Assembly (NCBI GenBank): GCA_009889585.1
Contig: WUQV01000308.1
Coordinates: forward strand, 1-36,227
Length of the DNA stretch: 36,227 nucleotides
Source: Candidatus Bathyarchaeota archaeon
GTDB taxonomy: Archaea > Thermoproteota > Bathyarchaeia > Bathyarchaeales > WUQV01
Reading direction: 5' to 3'
A program made the position numbers and the translations under genes. Below, piece by piece: positions 1 through 7,244 of the stretch (the stretch's first letter is position 1; the number at the start of each line of letters is the position of its first letter). Below the pieces are notes generated by a model. It had not been told where the DNA came from and ran no database searches. It saw nothing but the letters and a program-made list of their open reading frames with translations.

Positions 1-1
1 A

Positions 2-127
2 GCAGAGGCTCAGATTAAAACTGAGAAAAGGGTGAGCGAGTTAGCCGAAGCTCAGACGAGGATGGAGAAATCGATAAACGAGCTAGCAGAGGCTCAGATT
101 AGAACGGAGAAAAGGGTGAGCGAGTTA
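2..127 (+). repeat. Three tandem 42-bp coding repeats
   Basis: Units at 2-43, 44-85 and 86-127 each encode 14 residues of coiled coil (AEAQIKTEKRVSEL, AEAQTRMEKSINEL, AEAQIRTEKRVSEL). Units 1 and 3 are almost identical at DNA level, suggesting recent duplication; the array may continue upstream of the window. Confidence 0.85.
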
Positions 128-514
128 GCCATGCACGTTGGAAGGCTCGCTGAGGTTGTTGGCTATAGCTTGGAGGATATAGCTAAAGTCGTGGCCCCAG
201 GTTGGCTTTATAGGCATGAGGGAATAGAGGTTGAGGAGCTGGAGAGGAGGTTCGTAATAATCGATAAAGAAGAGATTGAGATAAACCTTTATGGCGAAGG
301 GGTCTGGAAGGATGAAAAGGTAATTGTGCTAGGTGAAGTTAAGTCTAGAATATATACGAGAGAGGTTGAAGAGTTCGATGAGAAAGTGGCTAAAGTAGAG
401 AGAATTCTTCCGGGGAGGAAGTATAAGCTTCTCTTCGGATACCTTATACATCCATCGGCTGAGGGGGAGGCGCGAAGGCGCGGTATAAAGCTAATAGCTT
501 CGTACATGAGGTGA
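2..514 (+). CDS. Coiled-coil PD-(D/E)XK nuclease-like protein, 5' end off the window
   Basis: The reading frame is open back to base 2, so the start lies upstream; a GTG at 32 is only an internal candidate. The visible N-terminal part is a coiled coil built of 14-residue repeats (AEAQxxTEKRVSEL type). After it comes a compact alpha/beta domain with an invariant-looking E-I-N-L-Y-G-E-G stretch and, about 20 residues on, LGEVKSR, an ExK motif as in PD-(D/E)XK nuclease folds. This architecture resembles the DUF3782/COG5493 coiled-coil proteins common in thermophilic archaea, whose function is unknown. The C-terminal residues (IKLIASYMR) look complete. Nuclease activity is inferred from the fold only. 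A TATA-like box for the next gene follows the stop directly, so this gene is probably the last of its transcript. Confidence 0.6.
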   Translation, partial: AEAQIKTEKRVSELAEAQTRMEKSINELAEAQIRTEKRVSELAMHVGRLAEVVGYSLEDIAKVVAPGWLYRHEGIEVEELERRFVIIDKEEIEINLYGEGVWKDEKVIVLGEVKSRIYTREVEEFDEKVAKVERILPGRKYKLLFGYLIHPSAEGEARRRGIKLIASYMR

Positions 515-522
515 AGCTCTCC

Positions 523-530
523 ATAAATAT
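523..530 (+). promoter_or_regulatory. TATA box for the THUMP gene
   Basis: ATAAATAT is centred near 526. A start point about 26 bases downstream falls near 552, after the first possible ATG (549) but before the ATG at 561, so it favours 561 as the real start. Confidence 0.5.
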
Positions 531-560
531 ACCGCTGCGTCAAATTCTATGAGAACAGCG

Positions 561-1073
561 ATGAAGGTCCTTGTTACCGCTCACAGAGGATGCGAAAGGG
601 GCTTGCTCGAGGAGCTTAAGGACTTAGGATCGTTTCAGGGGACCGCGTTTAAGGACGTATTGATGGGGGAGGTTGACGATTTAAACAGGTTCCTCGAGGA
701 GACGGATAAGAGGGCTCTTTTCTCGCTCAGCAGGATAGCTCCGATCGAGAAGTCGTTCCGCTTTTCCCCTAAAAATGCCGTAGAGGTCTTTAAGGCCGAG
801 GTCAAACCGTTCGTCGATCGAATAGGAAGGGGCGAGACCTTTTGCGTTAAGGTCAATAGAAGGGGGATGAAGGGCATAATTTCATCGCAGCAGATGGCCA
901 AAGAGGTAGGTTCGTTCATATGGACTTTGTTGAAGGAAAGGGATGGAGTAGAGCCGAAGGTTGATCTAAAGGATCCCAATAAGGCGATAGTCTTCGAAAC
1001 CCTCGGCAATTGGTGCGGGATAAGTTTGATATCAAAGGAGATGAGAAAAAGGTACTTCTACGTGAGGTTATGA
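561..1073 (+). CDS. THUMP-domain RNA-binding protein, Tan1/COG1818-like
   Basis: A 170-residue protein beginning MKVLVTAHRGCERG, the usual opening of the archaeal Tan1-like THUMP family, with the THUMP fold spanning roughly residues 55-165 (SLSRIAPIEKSFRF, then FCVKVNRRGM, then PNKAIVFETLGNWCGIS). THUMP domains bind tRNA, and eukaryotic Tan1 is an adaptor for N4-acetylcytidine at tRNA position 12; archaeal homologues stand alone and their partner is less clear. An in-frame ATG at 549 would add four residues, but the TATA box at 523-530 sits too close to it, so I chose 561. No catalytic domain is present, so it presumably works with a separate enzyme. It stands alone, with no co-directional neighbour within 1 kb downstream. 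Confidence 0.75.
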   Translation: MKVLVTAHRGCERGLLEELKDLGSFQGTAFKDVLMGEVDDLNRFLEETDKRALFSLSRIAPIEKSFRFSPKNAVEVFKAEVKPFVDRIGRGETFCVKVNRRGMKGIISSQQMAKEVGSFIWTLLKERDGVEPKVDLKDPNKAIVFETLGNWCGISLISKEMRKRYFYVRL

Positions 1074-1406
1074 ATTTAATCTGTCGATCGATCAGTTCAA
1101 GAGAAAGCTGCCTTTAAGGCGTTAAAGGCTCATAAATATAATATATCACGTGTCTATCTTAGGCCTTCTCATGATTAAGATCCTCTTTTATGCTCTCCAC
1201 AGCTTCAAACATTGCTCCTCTAGGCGCTTCGACGCCTGGAATTCGATGTCAGCCCCTCGGTATCAAATAATCTTTAACCTCTCTTCTTTATCCGCAGTCC
1301 TAAACTCATAAGGCTTAGTTAACGATATGAAGCTTTAAGCCCCTTTGAAGGCCTCTTTAAAAACATGCTCCTATTAGCGCCCATGTTGATGATGCGCTTG
1401 AGCTTC

Positions 1407-1467
1407 ATAAAAACTAACTGAGAAGGCTCCCTCGCTAAAGCAAGAAGCTTTCTCAGCTAGTTTTTAT
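1407..1467. repeat. 61-bp near-perfect inverted repeat (hairpin)
   Basis: The left arm 1407-1436 and right arm 1439-1467 are complementary at about 25 of 30 positions with one unpaired base and a 2-base centre. The outer 18 bp (ATAAAAACTAACTGAGAA against its complement) has a single mismatch. It could be the body of a small MITE-like element, a very stable RNA hairpin, or a bidirectional terminator (A-run at one end, T-run at the other). No coding frame crosses it. Confidence 0.75.
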
Positions 1468-2089
1468 AACTTTCCGTTAGCCCATTTGACGCTCGCCGAA
1501 GCTGTTTAACTGCTGTTAGCTGAGACGAAAGACCCGTAGCATGATTAGGATATCATTAAAGATCGTTAGAACTTATAAGCGATGGAAAAATTAATAAAGG
1601 GAATAATTCACCTATAGTCATGTCATATAAATTCATCTTTTGACCTTTCAAATGTTTCCGCGCACATTTTTCGCGGAGATCGCTAAGCTCGGCTATCAAA
1701 CGGATGTGCATAAGAAGGTTAGCGCGATCCTCGCAGCATCATTGAAAAATTTAAGATCCAAGAAGCGACGGGCTTTAACTTAACAGATGCGATTCTCCTA
1801 CTTCAAGGCTTCGGACGTGCAAGCTAGAAGCCTATCGGAAAGGGAGAGGTTCGCTCAGACGAGAAAAAGGGTGCTTTTTCTATTGAACTACTCCAGAAAA
1901 TACATGGACGATCGTTGTAGGACGATTTTCAATACGGACATTCCATCCTACATTTGCGCACGTTATTCCCCGGATTGCTTAATCAACAGGGTTTGTTAGC
2001 AGTTCCTGCATCCCAAAGGTTTTGAAGGCCAAACGATATGAAGTCGTCGTTAGGGTTGCGTGCGGTGAGGAGATAAGGATAGCTGGGAG

Positions 2090-2335
2090 TTGGTGAACTA
2101 CCCCTTCCTATCGTAAGGGGCTTCCTGCTTCAACGACGGCCTGCTAGCGTCTCCACAGGCTTAAACTCGGGCTATCCCGCTTCAACTCCCCTTTGGCTTT
2201 ACGGGATGCAGGGATTGAAGCGGCGCTACGCATCCCGACCTTATGCCTGCAGGTAGACGAATTAACGCGTATGAATTGGGGATGTAAGCGCATCGGATTT
2301 CATACCCTCACGGAAGGGGACTTCCCGCCGATGTA
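2090..2335 (-). mobile_element. IS200/IS605-type TnpB 3'-end relics (two copies)
   Basis: Read on the minus strand, 2104-2133 encodes VVEAGSPLR followed by a stop, then a GGGG hairpin strand and TAGTTCACC. This is the characteristic TnpB C-terminus and right-end/omega-RNA segment of IS200/IS605 elements. Upstream in that reading there is an in-frame stop just before QAVVEAGSPLR and no recognisable RuvC domain, so only the tail survives. A second degenerate copy of the same end (GGGAAGTCCCC followed by TATGAA on the minus strand) lies at about 2305-2330. Both look like dead remains of an element that once read leftwards. The assignment rests on recalled motif similarity of the ends, not on an alignment. 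Confidence 0.55.
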
Positions 2336-2351
2336 GTTAAAGAAAACCTTC

Positions 2352-3179
2352 TTAAGGTAGCGCATTAATCAACGCCCCGAAGTCCTCTGGCGCGAGCTCT
2401 CTAACTCGCTTATCTTCATATGGAAGGGATTCAGCTAACTTTAACGCGTTATCCTTCCTTAAGTCCATCCGCCTCATTAAGAATTGTACGATCACGCTCC
2501 GCACCTTCTTATTGCGTTGAGTGAACAAAAATTGAACGAGCTCGTTAAAAGCCCCTTCGTCCTTAACGTAGAACGGCGGGGTTCCCCTCGGCCTTAAACG
2601 GACTATGATGGAGTCGACGTCTGGAGGCGGGTAAAAAGCCTCCCTTGGGATGAAGTCCAAGAGCTCGACTTCTGCCTTATAATACGTCATCACGGTCAGC
2701 CGACTGTAACAATCGCTTCCAATAGGCGCGTTTAACCTCTCGGCGAACTCCCTTTGAAACGTCAATACGGCGCACTTAAACGGCCTATCGAAGAGCCAAA
2801 ATAACAATGGCGATGAGATGGAGTAAGGCGGAGTCGAGACGACCTTATCGAAGCTAGGGACTTGAACCTTTAAGATGTCCCCTTCGATTAACTCTACGTT
2901 CTCCAACTTTAAACGGTTAAGCCTCTCCTTTAAGGCCTTTACGAGCTTTCGATCAACTTCGACGGCTATCACCTTCTTACATATCTTAGCTATTAACTCC
3001 GTTAAGAAGCCAAGGCCTGCTCCAACCTCTAAAACTACGTCATCTTCACGAACGTTTGCATAAGAGGTCATGCGCTTTAAAAAGCGGCTATCAACTGCAA
3101 AGTTCTGCCCTAAGCTCTTCTTAGGGCGTATATCGTACTGACGTAAAAGCGACCTTACGTAACCGTAATCGTACATCAT
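2352..3179 (-). CDS. ksgA: rRNA adenine N6,N6-dimethyltransferase (KsgA/Dim1)
   Basis: Dimethylates two adjacent adenines near the 3' end of 16S rRNA in late small-subunit assembly, using S-adenosylmethionine. The Rossmann methyltransferase part shows KKSLGQNF at 20-27 (the family signature), the SAM-binding EVGAGLG at 51-57, the acidic VEVD at about 73-76 and EGD at 99-101. The C-terminal helical domain follows from about 190. The length of 275 residues is normal. Motif IV, usually N-(L/I)-P-Y, reads T-P-P-Y at 116-119, so the usual Asn that contacts the target adenine amino group is replaced by Thr. It is last in a six-gene operon and overlaps the DUF655 gene by 4 bases (ATGA). Confidence 0.92.
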   Translation of the reverse strand: MMYDYGYVRSLLRQYDIRPKKSLGQNFAVDSRFLKRMTSYANVREDDVVLEVGAGLGFLTELIAKICKKVIAVEVDRKLVKALKERLNRLKLENVELIEGDILKVQVPSFDKVVSTPPYSISSPLLFWLFDRPFKCAVLTFQREFAERLNAPIGSDCYSRLTVMTYYKAEVELLDFIPREAFYPPPDVDSIIVRLRPRGTPPFYVKDEGAFNELVQFLFTQRNKKVRSVIVQFLMRRMDLRKDNALKLAESLPYEDKRVRELAPEDFGALINALP

Positions 3180-3745
3180 GCCCTAGTAAACAATCGATAC
3201 TTGCTCTCCCCCATTAACTCTTCGATCACCCTTTTTGCTATTAACTTAGCTGGGTTGGGAACGTTAGTCCTCTTTTGCAAATCCTCAAAGCCCTCAAATG
3301 ACTTAACCTCACGTTCATTCACTATTTGCCACATGTACTTCTTGCCAATGCCAGGTATAAGCTCTAAGGCATGCATACGAGGAGTAATCGCTTGAGATGT
3401 ATTAAAGAAGTTAACGAAGAATTTCTCACGATTGAGGACTATTTTTTCAACAACGCTTACAAGTTCCATCTTCGCATTCGTCGTTAGCTCATTGTAGCTA
3501 ATCCTTCCGAGTATATACATTACCTCATCACGAGCTTCCTTACCGACGTAAACGCGATCATGAGGCCTTAACACCACGCCCTCTCTCGCGAGGGCCTCTA
3601 AAAGGGTGAAGTAATCCTCTCCAACGAGTTGAATTAAAGCACCTGCCTTACGGCTGAGCTTAAGGCTGAACCTAGCCCCCGGCCTGCCGTGAGGTAGAAA
3701 GTCTAAGACGTAAGCGTACTCCTCAAAAAGCTGCCTTCTCTCCAT
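3176..3745 (-). CDS. DUF655 family protein with helix-hairpin-helix
   Basis: A 189-residue archaeal DUF655 (COG1491) protein. The N-terminal half (YAYVLDFLPHGRP, then VYVGKE) resembles an OB/S1-like nucleic-acid-binding fold. The C-terminal half has a helix-hairpin-helix around residues 127-150 (ELIPGIGKKYMWQIVNER), a non-specific DNA or RNA binding motif. Function is not established; its constant place between Rpo4 and KsgA in many archaea suggests a role in RNA metabolism or ribosome biogenesis. Here the start follows the rpo4 stop by 40 bases, and the stop overlaps the ksgA start by 4 bases, so the two are probably translationally coupled. Confidence 0.85.
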   Translation of the reverse strand: MERRQLFEEYAYVLDFLPHGRPGARFSLKLSRKAGALIQLVGEDYFTLLEALAREGVVLRPHDRVYVGKEARDEVMYILGRISYNELTTNAKMELVSVVEKIVLNREKFFVNFFNTSQAITPRMHALELIPGIGKKYMWQIVNEREVKSFEGFEDLQKRTNVPNPAKLIAKRVIEELMGESKYRLFTRA

Positions 3746-3785
3746 AGGGTTTCGCCTAGGTTAAGCGAAGGGCTTACGAGCCTCC

Positions 3786-4133
3786 TCACTTCTTACTTTT
3801 GGCTTCATTCAAAAGGGCTAACATCCCCTCCAATTTAGAGGCTTCTATAATGCCCCTTCCTCCGGCTAAGAATACCCTTAGCTCTTCAACACTCTCCGGC
3901 ATGCAATTCGCTATTTGAATTGCTTCCCTCGGCTCTAAACCGTACTCCTCAATTAGCTTCTTCACTAAGGATTCAGCGGCTTCTACGTCAACCTTAGAGA
4001 ACTTCAAGGCGTAATCTAACGTCCTACGTTGGAATTGATCTAACTTCTCCTCTCCTACTCCCTCTAAAATCTTCTTCACCTGCGAAAGCGTAAGGAGCTT
4101 CTCCTCCATTAACCTCCTGGACATATTAACCAC
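3786..4133 (-). CDS. rpo4: DNA-directed RNA polymerase subunit Rpo4 (RpoF)
   Basis: Rpo4 pairs with Rpo7 to form the stalk of archaeal RNA polymerase, which helps open complex formation and binds nascent RNA. The 115-residue protein has the compact HRDC-like helical fold of the family, with LTLSQVKKILEG near the N-terminus, LKFSKVDVEAAESLVKKL in the middle, and the typical LEPREAIQIANCMPES segment that packs against Rpo7. The start is ambiguous: ATG at 4133 overlaps the L21e stop by 8 bases, while ATG codons at 4124 and 4109 would also fit. It sits in the conserved order L21e-Rpo4-DUF655-KsgA. Rpo7 is not in the window, as is usual. Confidence 0.92.
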   Translation of the reverse strand: MVNMSRRLMEEKLLTLSQVKKILEGVGEEKLDQFQRRTLDYALKFSKVDVEAAESLVKKLIEEYGLEPREAIQIANCMPESVEELRVFLAGGRGIIEASKLEGMLALLNEAKSKK

Positions 4134-4419
4134 TTAATGGGCTTAAGTGTTCGGGCCCTACTACGACCTCCTTAATGGCATTACCTTGGCTTACGCTAAT
4201 GACGTAAGATCTACCGCGCCTTCCCATTACCGTCCCCACTTGGCCGTGGTACCTTCGATGAGGCATGCCCCTATGGACGCTCGGCTCGATCTTAATGACG
4301 ACTTTTTCGCCTAACTCGTACTCACGGAGCAACCTACTTAGCCCTAATTTCCCCCTTTCACGAGGGCTCTTCCTCAACAACGATCGAGTCCCGTGTTTAT
4401 ATCCGTGTGACTTCCTCAT
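4126..4419 (-). CDS. rpl21e: 50S ribosomal protein L21e
   Basis: A 97-residue basic large-subunit protein specific to archaea and eukaryotes. It begins with the family hallmark MRKSHGYKHGTRSLLRKSPRERG, and the SH3-like barrel carries HRGMPHRRYHGQVGTVMGRRG at about 49-69. The length is typical. Its ATG overlaps the pus10 stop by 4 bases and its stop overlaps the likely rpo4 start, so it is tightly coupled inside the operon. Confidence 0.96.
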   Translation of the reverse strand: MRKSHGYKHGTRSLLRKSPRERGKLGLSRLLREYELGEKVVIKIEPSVHRGMPHRRYHGQVGTVMGRRGRSYVISVSQGNAIKEVVVGPEHLSPLSG

Positions 4420-5750
4420 GGCACATCCTTCGAGCCGACGCTTAATACGTCTAAACTAATCGGCACGACCTTCGCTTTGAGCATTTCGGATACGCTAGGC
4501 TTCGTTCTTCCTTCATCGCCCGTTATCAGCTCCTTAACGTACAAGCCCCCTTGACACTTGATTATCATCTCCGCCTTATTCAACGAAAGCCTTTTAACCT
4601 TCGCCTCATACACGAGCCTCTCCCTAATTAAATCAGCCCGACGATGTAAGACCCTTAACGGAGTACGTTGAAGGATTTTGCAATTCATTAACGCCTTCTC
4701 CAATTGGGCGAGCTCTTCGTCGGAAACCTCTCGATCTAGCTCCACGATCGTTCGGTACGTTTTCTCAACGACGTCAAGGCTTTTAATCATTCGGACGGCG
4801 CTTTTATCCACGGACTTTAAACAATGAACCTCGACCTTCCCCCTCGCGTTTTCATTAATAGTCCTTTCTAACTCCGTTAGGTCTAAGAATCGTTTCCTCG
4901 GCCTCTTCACCTCAACGACGAACGGGCGCCCGAGCCCTAGCGTACGAGCGTCTACGTCTTCCCTTCCCGATGCGTGAAAGGCGAAGCCCTCGCCATCCGT
5001 CGCCTTAAGCATTGGAATGGAGATAAGCTCAGCCACTGACTCTAAGTACATCCTCCCAGTCCAATTACAACGAGGACATCCGCTTCCTTTGCACTTAACG
5101 CAAACCCACTTGGATTGAGGTATCCCGCGGACAAGCTTTAGATATCTTCCCGATATATAAAGCGGGTTCGCTTGAACCTTCACTTGAGCGATAAACGGGT
5201 TCACGAGGACGACTACATTAGGTTTCTTTAGATCCACCGGCTTCTTAACGACCTCAGCCACCCTCTTCCCTATCTCTCGACTAAACTCATTCCTTAAGTC
5301 CTCCCCATAAATTATTTCAAACTCTGCCTTAAGCTCATCCTCTTTTTCATCCACTTCTGAAGGAAGCTCAATACCTATTAAGAAAGTCGAGTATTCATAC
5401 TCACTTAATTTATTCACAACCTCCCTTACTAATTCATCAATAATTTGAAATTTACCTTCGCAAATATGACATTGAAGTGATTCACTAATCACTTCCTTTC
5501 CTAACCTCTTAAGAATTTCTCCAGCTATATGAAGCCCTCCATTAATCATTAACGCCTTAAGCATAACAATCCCTTTTTCATCATCAGCTAAAGCTAATCG
5601 ATGCGCTTCCATTAATAATGCTTGCTTTATCACTTTTCCCCTTTCTTCATTACTAATTCCATAACTTAACATAGCAAACTGCCTACCTAAACAATTATCA
5701 CAAAGTGAATATTTCTCAATCATCTTCTGAGCCTTCTCCAAGACTTTCAT
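4416..5750 (-). CDS. pus10: tRNA pseudouridine synthase Pus10
   Basis: Makes pseudouridine at tRNA positions 54 and 55 in archaea, replacing the bacterial TruB role. The 444-residue protein has the N-terminal zinc-binding cysteines (C17/C20 and C94/C97), a THUMP-like region at about 110-200, a further CxxC pair (C217/C220 and C225/C228), and the catalytic domain with SGREDVDARTLG at 261-272, which contains the catalytic aspartate. The length is normal. The gene follows srp54 by 21 bases in the same operon. Its first 350 bases (about 5400-5750) are clearly more AT-rich than the remainder, and this dip continues into the end of srp54, so it does not follow the gene boundary. Confidence 0.93.
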   Translation of the reverse strand: MKVLEKAQKMIEKYSLCDNCLGRQFAMLSYGISNEERGKVIKQALLMEAHRLALADDEKGIVMLKALMINGGLHIAGEILKRLGKEVISESLQCHICEGKFQIIDELVREVVNKLSEYEYSTFLIGIELPSEVDEKEDELKAEFEIIYGEDLRNEFSREIGKRVAEVVKKPVDLKKPNVVVLVNPFIAQVKVQANPLYISGRYLKLVRGIPQSKWVCVKCKGSGCPRCNWTGRMYLESVAELISIPMLKATDGEGFAFHASGREDVDARTLGLGRPFVVEVKRPRKRFLDLTELERTINENARGKVEVHCLKSVDKSAVRMIKSLDVVEKTYRTIVELDREVSDEELAQLEKALMNCKILQRTPLRVLHRRADLIRERLVYEAKVKRLSLNKAEMIIKCQGGLYVKELITGDEGRTKPSVSEMLKAKVVPISLDVLSVGSKDVP

Positions 5751-5771
5751 AAACTTAACACATCCACATAC

Positions 5772-7112
5772 TCAACCATTAGCTTTAAGAAGCTCCTTAA
5801 AAGGCCCCTTAAGCGCCTTCAACCCTTTTCTTCTTAAAGACTTCATCATACGCTTCATCAAAAAATATTGCTGAAGTAACTCCTTAACTTCCTTCTCAGA
5901 CGTCCCAGAGCCTCTCGCTACCCTTCTCACCCTTGACGAGTTAAAGACCTTTGGGTTCTCCCTTTCTTCAACAGTCATAGATTGTATGATGTACTGCCAT
6001 TTTTCGAATTTCTCCTCAGCCGTTTTCAATATTTCATCGGGGACGTTATACGAAAGGCCTGGAACCATCTTAAGGAGCTTAACGAGCGGCCCCATCTTTC
6101 GTACAGCTTTAAACTGTTCGTACACATCCGTTAACGTGAGCTTCTTACTTAAGAGCGCCTTAACGCCTTCCTCCGTTACCTCGACCTCGGCCTCTCGAAC
6201 CTTCTCGATTAAAGCCTTAACGTCTCCCATCCCTAACAATCGGCCGACGAAACGAGAGGGAACGAACGGCTCGATGTCCTCGATCTTTTCGCCAGCGCTA
6301 ATGAACTTTATAGGAGCTCCTACGGCTGCAACTGCAGAAAGGGCTCCTCCACCTCTCGCCGAGCCGTTCAACTTCGTCACTAAAATCGATCCTATTGGCG
6401 TCGCCTCGTGAAACGCCTTGGCCTGGGCCGTCGCTTGTTGGCCTATCGTGCCGTCGAGGACGAGCATTATTTCGTCCGGCTTTATCGCCGCCTCAAGTTG
6501 CTTCATCTCCTCGATTAAGCCCTTCTCCTCCTTATGCCGTCCAGCCGTATCGACTATTATCACGTCGTACCCTTCGAACCGCCTTAACCCCTCCAAGGCT
6601 ATTTCGACGGGATTCTCCCGCCCGGATCCGCCGTAAACGGGTACGTTGACCTTAGCCGCCAGCTGTTGAAGTTGAGCTAGTGCCCCAGGTCTATACGTAT
6701 CGGCACAAACGAGGGCTGCTTTTAACCCTCTCTTTTGTAAGTACCTCGCAAGCTTAACTGCAGCCGTCGTCTTGCCCGAGCCTTGTATGCCTATTAACAT
6801 CACGGCCTTTTTCTTCTTAGGCTCAACATCGAACGAAGCTGGCTTCTCGCCTAGCAACCGAGTTAGCTCGTCGTACACGACTTTTACGACGTGCTCCTTC
6901 CTAGACACGCCTGGAGGGACCTTCTCCTTAAGGGCTCGCTCCTCAATCCTCCTCGATAGGTCGAAAACGAGCTTGACGTTCACGTCTGCTTGTAACAAGG
7001 CCCTTTGGATATCTCGGACGAGCTCCTTCACCGTCGATTCATCAGCGATCGGAGCTCGAAAGACCTTTCGTAAGGCCTCGTGTAACGACGAGCCGAGCTT
7101 CTCGAGCACCAT
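5772..7112 (-). CDS. srp54: Signal recognition particle GTPase SRP54
   Basis: Binds signal sequences on nascent chains together with 7S RNA and docks to FtsY at the membrane. Domains are in the expected order: N helical bundle at about 1-90; G domain with P-loop GIQGSGKTT at 108-116, DTAGRH at 188-193 and TKLNG at 246-250; and a methionine-bearing M domain from about 300 (LLKMVPGL, YIIQSMTVEER, RVARGSGT, FLMKRMMKSLRRKGL). The length of 446 is typical. The SRP RNA gene and FtsY are not in this window. It heads the six-gene operon running to ksgA and has its own TATA box 29 bases upstream, so its message is probably leaderless. Confidence 0.96.
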   Translation of the reverse strand: MVLEKLGSSLHEALRKVFRAPIADESTVKELVRDIQRALLQADVNVKLVFDLSRRIEERALKEKVPPGVSRKEHVVKVVYDELTRLLGEKPASFDVEPKKKKAVMLIGIQGSGKTTAAVKLARYLQKRGLKAALVCADTYRPGALAQLQQLAAKVNVPVYGGSGRENPVEIALEGLRRFEGYDVIIVDTAGRHKEEKGLIEEMKQLEAAIKPDEIMLVLDGTIGQQATAQAKAFHEATPIGSILVTKLNGSARGGGALSAVAAVGAPIKFISAGEKIEDIEPFVPSRFVGRLLGMGDVKALIEKVREAEVEVTEEGVKALLSKKLTLTDVYEQFKAVRKMGPLVKLLKMVPGLSYNVPDEILKTAEEKFEKWQYIIQSMTVEERENPKVFNSSRVRRVARGSGTSEKEVKELLQQYFLMKRMMKSLRRKGLKALKGPFKELLKANG

Positions 7113-7136
7113 TATTCACCTTAATGAAGAATTACC

Positions 7137-7146
7137 CCCTTTAAGG
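7137..7146 (-). promoter_or_regulatory. TATA box for the srp54 operon
   Basis: On the minus strand CCCTTAAAGG is centred about 29 bases before the srp54 ATG, the spacing expected for a leaderless transcript. It would drive srp54-pus10-rpl21e-rpo4-DUF655-ksgA. Confidence 0.5.
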
Positions 7147-7244
7147 GCGTTAAGGCATCCGTCCTTCGTCGTCTTTAATCGCGGCCATAGTTTCCCTCGC
7201 CTTTCGAAGGCAGGTCGGCAGCTAACGGAGCCAACCTTTAGCCT

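Larger units (their letters stand above)
1074..2351. other. Gene-poor stretch of 1.28 kb with an inverted repeat and IS relics
   Basis: I see no convincing gene here. A 70-codon frame at 1787-1999 lacks family resemblance and is probably chance. The stretch is patchily AT-rich (for example around 1130-1150 and 1595-1630). It contains the 61-bp inverted repeat and the TnpB-end relics listed separately, so it looks like a graveyard of small mobile elements between the THUMP gene and ksgA. Confidence 0.6.

Noticed and set aside
1787..1999. 70-codon open frame in the gene-poor region
   Set aside because: No domain, odd composition, no promoter or neighbour support; treated as chance.
6395..6649. 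Open frames antisense to srp54, and similar ones antisense to DP2, GGGP synthase, nadK and others
   Set aside because: They lie wholly opposite well-supported conserved genes and their translations are Arg/Ser/Pro-rich shadows.
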